Source: Candidatus Didemnitutus sp. (GTDB taxonomy: Bacteria > Verrucomicrobiota > Verrucomicrobiia > Opitutales > Opitutaceae). From it: a stretch of DNA of 7,404 nt. Below are positions 1 through 6,547 of the stretch, piece by piece. Numbering within the stretch: the first letter of the stretch is position 1; each line of letters starts with the position of its first letter. Under the pieces are notes generated by a model. That model searched no databases. It was not told the DNA's origin and worked only from the letters and a program-made list of their open reading frames with translations. The position numbers and the translations under genes were made by a program. Location: positions 1 through 7,404 of the forward strand of contig JAUXOH010000205.1 of assembly GCA_030682505.1 (NCBI GenBank), written 5' to 3'.

Positions 1-1023
1 ATGAAGGAGCACAAGGGTGAGCCGCTGCCGCGCGCGGTGCGCGTGGAAGGGGACGGGGTCGACGATTGGGACAGCTCGCTGCCGTTGTTTTTGCGCCAGG
101 CCCGTCTGGGAGCCGAGGCGATCGGGGCGAAATTTGAAACCAGCGCCTTACCCAAAGGCGTCGAGCAACTGGCCGAGTTGCTCGCGCAGGAGTCGGGCAG
201 TGCGGCGCCCGCGGCGCACCCCCCGTTGCCGGACCTGTTCACGGCCGTCGGACTGGGAACGGCACACCTGGCGCAGGAAGCGCGCGATATTTCCCGGTTG
301 GTGGGGGAGTGCTTGTTCAGCAGCGGCCGGTTCTTTCGCGGGCAGGCGCAGTTTCGCTGGCGTGACTGCATGACCGAGATGCAGCTGTGCGGGGTGCAGG
401 CGCTGCCGATCGTGAGTGTGATTGCCCTGCTGACGGGAGTGATTCTGGCCTACCAAGCCGCGGCCCAGCTCAGGCAATTCGGCGCGGATATCTTTGTCGC
501 GGACATGGTCGGCATCGCCATGGTGCGGGAAATGGGGCCGCTGATGACGGCGGTCGTGCTCGCGGGGCGGACGGGCGCCTCGTTTGCCGCCACCTTGGGC
601 AGCATGAAAGCCAATGAGGAGATCGATGCGCTGCAGACCCTCGGCGTGTCACCGGTGGATTTTCTGATCATGCCGCGGATCACGGCCTTGTTCGCGATGC
701 TGCCGTTGCTGGTGCTGTTCGCCAACGCGCTCGGCATCATCGGCGGCTTGATCATCGCGATCGGCACGCTCGACATTCCGGCGAACCTTTATTGGACCGA
801 GACGAAGTCCTTTCTCGACCTGTCGGACTTGTTCACCGGCTTGATCAAAGCGGCCACCTACGGCGTGTTGATCGGCCTGACCGGTTGTTTGCGCGGGATG
901 CAGGCCGAGCGCAGCGCGACGGGCGTGGGGGCGGCTGCGACGTCGGCGGTGGTCACGTCGATCTTCCTGCTCGTGATCGCCAACGCGTTCTACGCCGTCC
1001 TCTTCAACGTCCTCGGCTGGTAA
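1..1023 (+). CDS. mlaE: MlaE-family lipid ABC transporter permease, N-terminal STAS-like region incomplete
   Basis: This is the inner-membrane permease of an MCE/Mla-type ABC transporter that moves phospholipids or similar hydrophobic molecules across the envelope. The MlaE signature is clear: EMGPLMTAVVLAGRTGASFA from residue 177, then NEEIDAL at 205-211. Hydrophobic segments lie near residues 134-153, 180-200, 224-252, 278-296 and 311-336. Residues about 11-60 resemble the second half of a STAS domain (WDSSL at 23-27, then a helix and a short strand), as in STAS-MlaE fusions. The first half of such a domain is missing, so the true start may lie before the window; the ATG at base 1 is only the first visible start. 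The stop is one base before the ATPase gene, which indicates an operon. The family call is firm. The exact substrate is not shown by the sequence, and the gene symbol is by family analogy. Confidence 0.9.
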   Translation: MKEHKGEPLPRAVRVEGDGVDDWDSSLPLFLRQARLGAEAIGAKFETSALPKGVEQLAELLAQESGSAAPAAHPPLPDLFTAVGLGTAHLAQEARDISRLVGECLFSSGRFFRGQAQFRWRDCMTEMQLCGVQALPIVSVIALLTGVILAYQAAAQLRQFGADIFVADMVGIAMVREMGPLMTAVVLAGRTGASFAATLGSMKANEEIDALQTLGVSPVDFLIMPRITALFAMLPLLVLFANALGIIGGLIIAIGTLDIPANLYWTETKSFLDLSDLFTGLIKAATYGVLIGLTGCLRGMQAERSATGVGAAATSAVVTSIFLLVIANAFYAVLFNVLGW

Positions 1024-1024
1024 C

Positions 1025-1831
1025 ATGAATAATTCCGCCCCCCTTTCTGCCACCCGAAAATTCGCCGTCGAGGTGGACGGTTTGGAGTGCCGCTACGATG
1101 ACCGGGTGATCCTGGAGAACGTGTCCTTTGCGGTGAAGCGCGCGGAAATCCTCTTCATCATCGGTGGCAGTGGTTGTGGCAAGAGCACGCTGCTTCGTAA
1201 CCTGATTGGCCTGAACCAGCCGGCCAAGGGTACGGTGCGCTACTTCGGGCGCGATTTCACCCACGCCAGCCCGGCGGAGCGCAAGCGCCTGTTGCGCACC
1301 TTCGGGGTGCTCTATCAGGCGGGCGCGCTGTGGAGCTCGATGACGCTGCGCGAAAACGTGGCGCTGCCGTTGGAGATCTTCACTACCCTGACGCGCAAGG
1401 AGCGCTACGAAGTGGTGGCGCTGAAGCTCGCTCAGGTCGGGCTCACGGGCTATGAGGACTACTTTCCGGCGGAGATCTCGGGCGGCATGAAGAAGCGGGC
1501 GGCACTGGCGCGGGCCCTCGCCCTCGACCCGGAGATCGTCTTCTTTGACGAGCCCTCGGCCGGGCTCGACCCGATCACGTCGCTGAAGCTCGACGAACTC
1601 ATCGTGCAACTGCGCGACACGCTGGGCACGACCATCGTGGTGGTGTCGCACGAGCTTTCGAGCATCTTCGACATCGCGGACCGGGTGGTGATGCTGGAAC
1701 GCGAGGCGCGGGGATTGATCGCCGAAGGGGACCCGAAAACCCTGCGGGACCGCAGTGAAGATGTGCGGGTGAGGGAGTTTTTGAATAGACGTCGGGAGCC
1801 GGTTGGTCAGAAAGGAGGTTTCGCAACGTGA
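1025..1831 (+). CDS. mlaF: MlaF-family ABC transporter ATP-binding protein
   Basis: This is the cytoplasmic ATPase that powers the MlaE permease encoded just before it. All ABC motifs are present in its 268 residues: Walker A GGSGCGKST at 47-55, Q-loop Gln98 in LYQAGALWSSMTLREN, signature ISGGMKKR at 151-158, Walker B IVFFDEP at 171-177 with Asp175 and Glu176, D-loop SAGLD at 178-182, and switch His209. The form FGVLYQAGALWSSMTLRENV and SGGMKKRAALARAL is typical of MlaF rather than of other ABC families. Length is normal for MlaF. The ATG starts one base after the permease stop. The 3' end overlaps the next gene by four bases (GTGA), so translation is probably coupled. All catalytic residues are present, so it should be active. 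Confidence 0.95.
   Translation: MNNSAPLSATRKFAVEVDGLECRYDDRVILENVSFAVKRAEILFIIGGSGCGKSTLLRNLIGLNQPAKGTVRYFGRDFTHASPAERKRLLRTFGVLYQAGALWSSMTLRENVALPLEIFTTLTRKERYEVVALKLAQVGLTGYEDYFPAEISGGMKKRAALARALALDPEIVFFDEPSAGLDPITSLKLDELIVQLRDTLGTTIVVVSHELSSIFDIADRVVMLEREARGLIAEGDPKTLRDRSEDVRVREFLNRRREPVGQKGGFAT
1811..1818 (+). promoter_or_regulatory. Strong Shine-Dalgarno site for the GTG-initiated mlaD gene
   Basis: AAAGGAGG, a near-perfect complement of the 16S 3' end, sits 9 bases before the GTG at 1828. It lies inside the last codons of mlaF. It settles the choice of GTG as the mlaD start and is unusual here, since most other genes in the window have weak or no recognisable ribosome binding sites. 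Confidence 0.85.
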
Positions 1832-2826
1832 AAACTCGATTTAGTCCTGCCGCCGTCGGCATGTTTGTCCTCGGTGCCGTGCTGTTGGCGATGGTCGCCT
1901 TCGTCTCGTTTGGCGGCACAAATTTCTTTTCGAAACCGACGCGCTTTGTGGTGTATTTCAACGAGTCCGTGAGCGGTCTCGATCCCGGCGCCTCGGTCAA
2001 GGTCAACGGCGTGCGCATCGGGCGCGTGGCGGCGATCAATGTGCGTTACGATACGGCCAGCCGCTCGGCGCAGGTGCAGACGATTTGTCAGATCGATCGC
2101 AACGTGCTCATCGACCGCAGCGGCCGTGCGATCGAGATCACGGATCCGATCGAGCTCCAGAACCTCATTGATCGCGGCTTGCGCGCCAAGCTCAACCTGC
2201 AGGGCATCACGGGTCTGTTGTTCGTCGAACTGAGTTTCGAGGACCCCCGCGAGTATCCGGCCGACCCGCGGATGAGCGACGAGCGCTACCCGGTGGTGCC
2301 TTCGCTGCGTTCTCCCATCTCCGAGGTGCAAAACAGCATCGTCGAGATCGTCGCGGACCTGAAGACCGCGAACATTTCCGGGCTGAGTCGCGATCTGAAA
2401 ACGCTCTTGGGCACGGCCAACCAGCGCCTGACCGAGCTCGACGTGAAGCAACTCATGGAACGCGTCAGCGCGGCGGCCAGCGCGGTGGAGAACTTTGTCG
2501 GTTCGCCGGAGGCCAAGGACGCCTTTCAGAATCTCAACGCCGCGAGCTCCGAGTTGCGCACCTTGTTGGCGAAAATCGACGGTCAGGTGGGACCGGTGAG
2601 CGAGGACATCAAACAGACGCTCACGGAAGCGCGGAAAGCCCTCGAGTCCATTGAGGGAGCGGCCGCGGTCACGCGTCGTTTTGTGCAGGCGCAGGGTCAT
2701 CTCGGCGAGGACGCCGCCCGCACGTTGCAACAAATCGCGGAGGCCGCCGATGCGCTCCAGCGCCTCGCCGAAATGCTTGAGCGCGACCCGAGCGCCCTGC
2801 TCCTCGGCCGCAAACCGCCCCAATGA
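1828..2826 (+). CDS. mlaD: MlaD-like MCE-domain protein, membrane anchored
   Basis: This is an MCE (mammalian cell entry) domain protein, the periplasmic lipid-binding subunit of the transporter formed with the permease and ATPase before it. It has 332 residues. A single membrane anchor lies at about 8-28 (AAVGMFVLGAVLLAMVAFVS). The MCE domain lies at about 38-140, with the typical pattern VSGLDPGASVKVNGVRIGRV at 48-67 and a closing GLRAKLNLQGITGLLFVEL at 117-135. The C-terminal half (about 163-325) is Ala/Glu/Leu-rich and predicted helical, like the long C-terminal helices that build tunnels in MCE hexamers. It is longer than E. coli MlaD (about 183 residues) because of this tail. It starts with GTG behind a strong Shine-Dalgarno site and overlaps both neighbours by four bases. 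Confidence 0.92.
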   Translation: MKTRFSPAAVGMFVLGAVLLAMVAFVSFGGTNFFSKPTRFVVYFNESVSGLDPGASVKVNGVRIGRVAAINVRYDTASRSAQVQTICQIDRNVLIDRSGRAIEITDPIELQNLIDRGLRAKLNLQGITGLLFVELSFEDPREYPADPRMSDERYPVVPSLRSPISEVQNSIVEIVADLKTANISGLSRDLKTLLGTANQRLTELDVKQLMERVSAAASAVENFVGSPEAKDAFQNLNAASSELRTLLAKIDGQVGPVSEDIKQTLTEARKALESIEGAAAVTRRFVQAQGHLGEDAARTLQQIAEAADALQRLAEMLERDPSALLLGRKPPQ

Positions 2827-3437
2827 ACGCCTCCCGGTCCGCCATGAACTCATCCCGCTTCCCCGTCGCCCTGCTGCTTTGCTCCGCTTTCGTTTTGCTG
2901 GCCGGCTGCACCCTGTTGCCGACGCCCCAGCCTGATCGCACCCGCCACTACGTGCTCGAAAGCGGCGCCGCGGTCGCGACCCCCACCGCCCAACCGGTGC
3001 GGCTCGGCCTGCGCAACGTCGAGATTCCCGCCTACCTCAAGACGAAGGCGATGGTCGTGCGCAGCGGGAACAACGAGATCCGCTACAACGACACCGCGCG
3101 CTGGGCCGAACCGCTCGAGGCCGGGATCACCCGGTTGCTGCGCGAACGTCTGGCGGGACGCGCCCGGATCATCACCTATCCTTTTCCCGCCAACCTCGAG
3201 CGCGACTACGATGTCACCGTGCGGGTGTTGAGCGCGGAAGGCCATGATCGCGGCGTGCTGTTTTCGGCCGTGGTTGAACTGACCCGGGTGGGCGACACCG
3301 CGACGATCGTGAGTCGGCGGGTTTACACCGCCCCCGTCGTGTCGTGGAATGGCGACTTTGCCCAGCTCGCCTCGCAACTGAGCGCGGCGGTGGCGAATCT
3401 CGCCGACGAAGTGCTCGCCGCCGTGCCGCAGGAATAG
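2823..3437 (+). CDS. ABC-type transport auxiliary lipoprotein (PqiC/YmbA-like)
   Basis: This is a 204-residue lipoprotein of the ABC_trans_aux family, often the last gene of MCE operons, where it is thought to be the outer-membrane contact for the MCE tunnel. A signal peptide runs to a clear lipobox, LLAGC, with the modified Cys at residue 29. The body has the family pattern: VEIPAYLKTKAMVVRSGNNE at 66-85, then RWAEPLEAGITRLLRERLA at 93-111. Start choice: the ATG at 2823 overlaps the mlaD stop (ATGA). An in-frame ATG at 2844 would give a shorter, more ordinary signal peptide with Cys22, so either start is possible. The DNA after the stop has a small hairpin, which suits this being the operon end. 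Residue +2 after Cys is Leu, not Asp, so transport to the outer membrane is plausible. Confidence 0.88.
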   Translation: MNASRSAMNSSRFPVALLLCSAFVLLAGCTLLPTPQPDRTRHYVLESGAAVATPTAQPVRLGLRNVEIPAYLKTKAMVVRSGNNEIRYNDTARWAEPLEAGITRLLRERLAGRARIITYPFPANLERDYDVTVRVLSAEGHDRGVLFSAVVELTRVGDTATIVSRRVYTAPVVSWNGDFAQLASQLSAAVANLADEVLAAVPQE

Positions 3438-3443
3438 GGTCGC

Positions 3444-3455
3444 GGCGTTCGCGCC
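3444..3455 (+). terminator. Possible hairpin at the end of the lipid-transport operon
   Basis: GGCG-TTCG-CGCC, a four-pair stem with a stable UUCG loop, begins 6 bases after the lipoprotein stop. There is no T-run behind it, so it is a weak candidate for an intrinsic terminator and may only stabilise the mRNA 3' end. Confidence 0.25.
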
Positions 3456-3521
3456 CGAGAATTTGCCGGGCCGGGGCAATATCCGCTGGCTCCGGGCGGC
3501 AAGGTGGATACTGATTGGGGT

Positions 3522-3824
3522 ATGGCCGATCCCGGAGACACCCCCTCCACGTTCACGGTGTTCCAATTCTCCCTGGAGACCGGGAAGAAGGACCGGCCGA
3601 CGCAGCGCACCACGAATTTGGGATCCTATTGCTCCGTCGAAGCCGCCTTTGATGATGCGCGCTGCCGGGCCAACCTTGCCTCGAGCCAGATCAAGCAGAG
3701 CGGGGCCTTTGGCGCCCCGGCGATTGTCGACACCGAGTGGGGCTACGACCTGCGGCTCGGTCCGCTCACGGTGCACCGCTTCTGGGTGCACGAGAACCTC
3801 AGCAACCAGCGGCTGCTGAAGTAG
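3522..3824 (+). CDS. Small uncharacterised protein
   Basis: I do not recognise this protein. From the ATG at 3522 it has 100 residues; a GTG at 3504 in the same frame would add six. It is soluble in character, with no signal peptide or membrane segment. It has two Cys (near residues 37 and 48) and several aromatic residues in the C-terminal part (DTEWGYDLRL, VHRFWVHENL), which looks like a compact alpha/beta domain. Composition is balanced rather than the Arg/Pro/Ala-rich pattern of a chance frame in GC-rich DNA, which supports it being real. Neither start has a good Shine-Dalgarno site: GGGCGG lies a few bases before the GTG, and GGGG is too close to the ATG. It lies 84 bases after the lipid-transport operon and may be read from it. 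Function unknown. Confidence 0.6.
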   Translation: MADPGDTPSTFTVFQFSLETGKKDRPTQRTTNLGSYCSVEAAFDDARCRANLASSQIKQSGAFGAPAIVDTEWGYDLRLGPLTVHRFWVHENLSNQRLLK

Positions 3825-4024
3825 AGCTTGGGTGATGGCGGGCTTGGGCACGCGCTTGCGCAGCGCGGGAATTTCCGGCCGCCTCCCGTAAACGGGCGAA
3901 TCGCTCCTGTTCTCCTGAGCCCTCCCGTTCTCTCTCGTGAACGCCAGGGCATGTGCTGGGGGCAAATTGATCACTTGCCATTGGTTGCCCATTACCCTTT
4001 TTTGCCGTCGCGGGCCACGTTGAG

Positions 4025-4717
4025 ATGCGTCGTAAAGTCCAATCCGTGGTTCATATCGATGACGACTCGTTCTGGTCTTCGATGGTCGGGCATTTTCTCG
4101 CCGACCGATTGCCAGCAGCGAAGATCCGGGCGGAAGCGACCGGCCGCACCGGGATTGCCGCAGCCCGGGAAATGCAGGCGGACCTGGTGCTCTTGGATTT
4201 GTCTCTGCCTGACATCGATGGGTTCGAGGTGGCGGACCAACTCGGACAGGAACCGGTGCCGCCGCTGGTCATCTTGCTCTCTGTCCGGATGGAGGATGCC
4301 GCACTTTACCGCGCCGGGCTACCACCGTGCTGCGGATTCATCGCGAAGAACTACCAGATCAAGGACAATCTTGCCCAAGCGCTCGACGCGGCGGCGGCCG
4401 GGTTGCCATTTTTTTCACCGGAGGCGAGGCTCGCGATGCGGCAGATGCGCTCCAGTCCCGATGCGTTCTTCAAAATCCTGTCGTTGACGGAACTCGCGCT
4501 CGTGCCGCATCTCGGACTCGGCGCCAGTGACGATGAGATCGCCGCGGAGCTGGGTGGCAAGCCCCTGACCATCCGCAATCACCGGAGGCGAATCATGGAG
4601 AAGCTCGGGTTTCACCGGTCGATCGATTTGATCCACTGGGCAATCGCGCGCGGATTCGTCGTCGTTTCCCCGGGCTGCAAGCCGACGCTGCGCCGGGTCA
4701 GGGTTCCGGCGCGCTGA
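4025..4717 (+). CDS. NarL/FixJ-family response regulator, orphan
   Basis: This is a 230-residue DNA-binding response regulator. The receiver domain (about 5-125) has the acidic pocket Asp12-Asp13-Asp14, the phosphoacceptor Asp58 in LVLLDLSLPDIDGFEV, Ser86 and Lys108. The LuxR-type helix-turn-helix domain lies at about 152-212 (LSLTELALVPHLGLGASDDE, then LTIRNHRRRIMEKLG at 181-195). All phosphotransfer residues are present, so a kinase partner is expected, but none is in the window. The loop before Lys108 is about three residues longer than usual and has a Cys102-Cys103 pair. It is separated from its left neighbour by 200 bases and lies 88 bases before the HlyD-type exporter gene, which itself has operator-like palindromes. 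Control of the peptide cassette is therefore plausible, but inferred from position only. Confidence 0.88.
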   Translation: MRRKVQSVVHIDDDSFWSSMVGHFLADRLPAAKIRAEATGRTGIAAAREMQADLVLLDLSLPDIDGFEVADQLGQEPVPPLVILLSVRMEDAALYRAGLPPCCGFIAKNYQIKDNLAQALDAAAAGLPFFSPEARLAMRQMRSSPDAFFKILSLTELALVPHLGLGASDDEIAAELGGKPLTIRNHRRRIMEKLGFHRSIDLIHWAIARGFVVVSPGCKPTLRRVRVPAR

Positions 4718-4722
4718 GGCGG

Positions 4723-4736
4723 TTTGGGCGCCCAAA
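4723..4736. promoter_or_regulatory. Perfect 14-bp palindrome upstream of the exporter gene
   Basis: TTTGGGCGCCCAAA reads the same on both strands. It starts 6 bases after the response regulator stop and 70 bases before the HlyD-type start. It has no loop and no following T-run, so a protein-binding operator is more likely than a terminator. Its centre is 22 bp from that of the next palindrome, about two helical turns. Confidence 0.45.
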
Positions 4737-4745
4737 GTTCGACGA

Positions 4746-4757
4746 GTTAAATTTAAC
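4746..4757. promoter_or_regulatory. Perfect 12-bp AT-rich palindrome upstream of the exporter gene
   Basis: GTTAAATTTAAC is a perfect palindrome 49 bases before the HlyD-type start. It is flanked by two copies of GACGAG (4741-4746 and 4762-4767) that are 21 bp apart. Spacing and symmetry suit a dimeric regulator such as the NarL-type protein encoded just upstream. No convincing -35/-10 pair was found beside it; TTGCCG at 4772 with TACTTG at 4794 is a weak match. Confidence 0.45.
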
Positions 4758-4805
4758 CAAAGACGAGAATTTTGCCGAGACCCCCGGACTGCATACTTGG
4801 GGGCG

Positions 4806-6098
4806 ATGTCATCCGCTGGCTTCATTCCCGCCGAGCTAGCGTCCCATACGGTTGAGGGTCTTTATGCGGAGCATGGGTCGCAACGGACTTGGACTTATTG
4901 GCTGATCCTGACGGGTGTGATTGGGGCTTTTGCGAGTCTGCCTTTGATCAAGGTGGATGTATCGGTGCGTGCCGCGGGAATGGTTCGGCCATCGACGGAG
5001 CGCGCTGAGTTGCGCCCGGCGGTCTCAGGTCACATCGCGGAGGTGTTGGCGAGTGATCACATGCGCGTGGAAGCCGGTCAGGTGCTCTTGGTTCTCGGCT
5101 CGCGTGATCTGGAGGAACGTCGGTTGCGCATTCACGCGCTGCAACAAGCGCACATCGACCTGATTTTTGATCTTCAGCTTCTAACCTCCGGGCCGGTCGC
5201 GGACGATTCCGTCCTCTCCGGTGGCGGATCAAAGAAGGGCGATGCTTCGGAAATGTGGAGGCGCTCTTTCTCCGTCCGCGGCGGCCCGGGGGTTAGTTTG
5301 CTGTTTCGCACAGAGGCTCTCCGGCAGGAGAGCTATCAACTGATTGCCCAGCTTGAGGCGTATCGCTTGGCCGAATCAAAGGCGGGCACGGAACTGGACC
5401 GATGCACGTCACTGGCGAACAAGGGCATCGCGACGCGTCAGGAAGTCGACAATGCGAACTTCGACCTCGAACGCCTGCGTGCGGAGTCGCGGTTGCTCGT
5501 CGAACAAAACCTCGCGCGCTGGCAAGCGCGCCTGCGGGATGCGAGGACCACGCTGGCCGGCCTGGAGTCGGAGGCGCTGCGGCTGCGCGAAGAGCAGACT
5601 CAATACATGCTGCGGGCTCCGGTCGCCGGTGTGCTGGTTGGCTTCAGCGGTTGGAGTGTCGGCGGATTCATCGCCGCCGGGCAATCGCTCGGTGCGGTCT
5701 CACCCGAGGACACCTTGCAGGTGGAGACGTATGTGTCACCGCGCGACATAGGGCTGGTGAGGGAGGGGCAGGTTGTCCGGCTGCAAGTCGACGCCTATCC
5801 CTATACGCAATGGGGCACGCTTGACGGGACGGTTGCCGCCATCAGCGGCGATCTGGTGGGCGGCGTTGCTCCCAGTTTGGCCAATGGGAACAGCAGCGCT
5901 ACCTCTGCCGGTTTCAAGGTTCTCGTTCGTCCCGCAGCAACCTATCTCGCGTTGCCCGGCGGCGTGCGTGGCGAGCTCAGGAAAGGCCTGACGCTTTCGG
6001 CCCGGTTCCTCGTCGCCCGCCGGAGCCTGCTGCAAATCCTCTATCAAGACGTTAGCGCATGGCTCGATCCCGGGGGCAATCGCCCCGCTCTAGGCTGA
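4806..6098 (+). CDS. HlyD-family membrane-fusion (adaptor) protein for peptide export
   Basis: This is a periplasmic adaptor that links an inner-membrane ABC exporter to an outer-membrane channel. It has 430 residues from the ATG at 4806; a TTG at 4797 would add three and is less likely. A membrane anchor lies at about 31-48 (YWLILTGVIGAFASLPLI). The biotinyl-lipoyl domain is split: first half about 67-100 (RPAVSGHIAEVLASDHMRVE), second half about 269-298 (LRAPVAGVLVGFSGWSVGGF). Between them is a long helical hairpin (about 105-265) with a tip near NKGIATRQEVDNA. A beta-barrel domain follows. The C-terminus has GLTLSARFLVARRSLLQILY and then a WLDP ending, a pattern I associate with adaptors paired with C39-peptidase bacteriocin exporters. 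The two double-glycine peptide genes follow it, and the matching transporter lies downstream. No outer-membrane TolC-like gene is in the window. Confidence 0.88.
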   Translation: MSSAGFIPAELASHTVEGLYAEHGSQRTWTYWLILTGVIGAFASLPLIKVDVSVRAAGMVRPSTERAELRPAVSGHIAEVLASDHMRVEAGQVLLVLGSRDLEERRLRIHALQQAHIDLIFDLQLLTSGPVADDSVLSGGGSKKGDASEMWRRSFSVRGGPGVSLLFRTEALRQESYQLIAQLEAYRLAESKAGTELDRCTSLANKGIATRQEVDNANFDLERLRAESRLLVEQNLARWQARLRDARTTLAGLESEALRLREEQTQYMLRAPVAGVLVGFSGWSVGGFIAAGQSLGAVSPEDTLQVETYVSPRDIGLVREGQVVRLQVDAYPYTQWGTLDGTVAAISGDLVGGVAPSLANGNSSATSAGFKVLVRPAATYLALPGGVRGELRKGLTLSARFLVARRSLLQILYQDVSAWLDPGGNRPALG

Positions 6099-6164
6099 CC
6101 GTTGACTCCCAAACCCTTTCTCCGGCGGGTGCCCGGGGAAACTTAACAACGAAAAATAAAAAAC

Positions 6165-6323
6165 ATGAATGCTATAACGGACACTGAACTTCAGGACATA
6201 GAAGGAGGCCTAAGTTTCCTTCTTACGATCACCGCCGGTATTGTTATCGGCGCGGCCGTTCAAATCATGAGCGACTGGGATGATTTCAAAAAGGGCTTTT
6301 CCGATGGCCTGATGCAAAAATGA
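6165..6323 (+). CDS. Double-glycine leader peptide precursor 1 (bacteriocin-like)
   Basis: This is a 52-residue precursor of an exported peptide. The leader MNAITDTELQDIEGG fits the double-glycine consensus (conserved E-L, then I, then GG) that C39 peptidase-transporters recognise and cut after GG. The predicted core has 37 residues. It starts with a hydrophobic helix (LSFLLTITAGIVIGAAV) containing a GxxxG motif at Gly25-Gly29, followed by a polar amphipathic tail (SDWDDFKKGFSDGLMQK). Core net charge is about -1, unlike most cationic bacteriocins. The start is an ATG after an A-rich leader (GAAAAATAAAAAAC) with no Shine-Dalgarno site. It lies 66 bases after the HlyD-type gene, and its last bases overlap the next precursor (ATGA). 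The leader makes the export role likely. Killing activity, as opposed to signalling, is inference. Confidence 0.85.
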   Translation: MNAITDTELQDIEGGLSFLLTITAGIVIGAAVQIMSDWDDFKKGFSDGLMQK

Positions 6324-6502
6324 AACACGCCATGCAAACACTGAACGAATCGGAACTTCTTGCTATCGATGGAGGTAGTTTTGCGAGAGATGCGGGCTAC
6401 GTGCTGGGGACGATTGCCCTTTGGGCGAATGCCTTTGTCGGTGCCTCGACAGGAAATCCAGGACCACTTGCCGGGGCCATAGCTGTCGAATGCGTAAAGT
6501 AA
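6320..6502 (+). CDS. Double-glycine leader peptide precursor 2 (bacteriocin-like)
   Basis: This is a 60-residue precursor with leader MKHAMQTLNESELLAIDGG. If it begins at Met5 (base 6332), the leader is 15 residues and aligns without gaps to that of precursor 1: M, E, L, I, G, G are identical and several other positions are conservative. The predicted 41-residue core is Gly/Ala-rich and hydrophobic, with three GxxxG motifs (Gly26-Gly30, Gly41-Gly45, Gly48-Gly52), a single Trp35 and one Cys58 near the C-terminus (AVECVK). Net charge is about zero. The first ATG overlaps the stop of precursor 1, which suggests coupled, balanced synthesis as in two-peptide class IIb bacteriocins. One Cys excludes an internal disulfide, but dimer formation or modification is possible. 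A terminator-like hairpin follows 9 bases after the stop. Confidence 0.87.
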   Translation: MKHAMQTLNESELLAIDGGSFARDAGYVLGTIALWANAFVGASTGNPGPLAGAIAVECVK

Positions 6503-6511
6503 AATGCAGTC

Positions 6512-6547
6512 GGTCGTGGCTGATGTGCAAAGCCACGACCTTTCCTT
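6512..6547 (+). terminator. Rho-independent terminator or attenuator after the peptide genes
   Basis: GGTCGTGGCT at 6512-6521 pairs perfectly with AGCCACGACC at 6531-6540, a 10-bp stem with a 9-base loop. The T-rich TTTCCTT follows. It starts 9 bases after the precursor 2 stop. The start codon of the next small gene is the very next base after the T-rich tract, so partial read-through may set the level of that gene relative to the peptides. Confidence 0.75.

Noticed and set aside
1807..2853. 348-codon open frame on the minus strand opposite mlaD
   Set aside because: The plus strand encodes an unmistakable MCE protein with a strong Shine-Dalgarno site. The minus frame is Arg/His/Gly-rich shadow sequence.
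3890..3935. Small CCCG-TAAA-CGGG inverted repeat and a longer GCCCT/AGGGC pair in the gap before the response regulator
   Set aside because: The stems are only 4-5 bp, with no T-run and a large loop in the second case. No firm terminator or promoter can be claimed in 3825-4024.
2850..3992. 380-codon open frame on the minus strand opposite the lipoprotein and small-protein genes
   Set aside because: Its translation is His/Arg/Gly/Pro-rich without recognisable domains, and it mirrors two plus-strand genes, one with a clear lipobox and family motifs. It is a typical antisense shadow in GC-rich DNA.
6102..6130. TTGACT at 6102 as a -35 box for the peptide genes
   Set aside because: The bases at the expected -10 distance are GCGGGT, and no TATAAT-like box is correctly spaced. 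Expression from the HlyD-type gene's transcript is equally possible.
6200..6206. AAGGAGG inside precursor 1 looking like a ribosome binding site
   Set aside because: No start codon lies at a usable distance downstream. The bases are simply the codons for Glu-Gly-Gly of the leader cleavage site.
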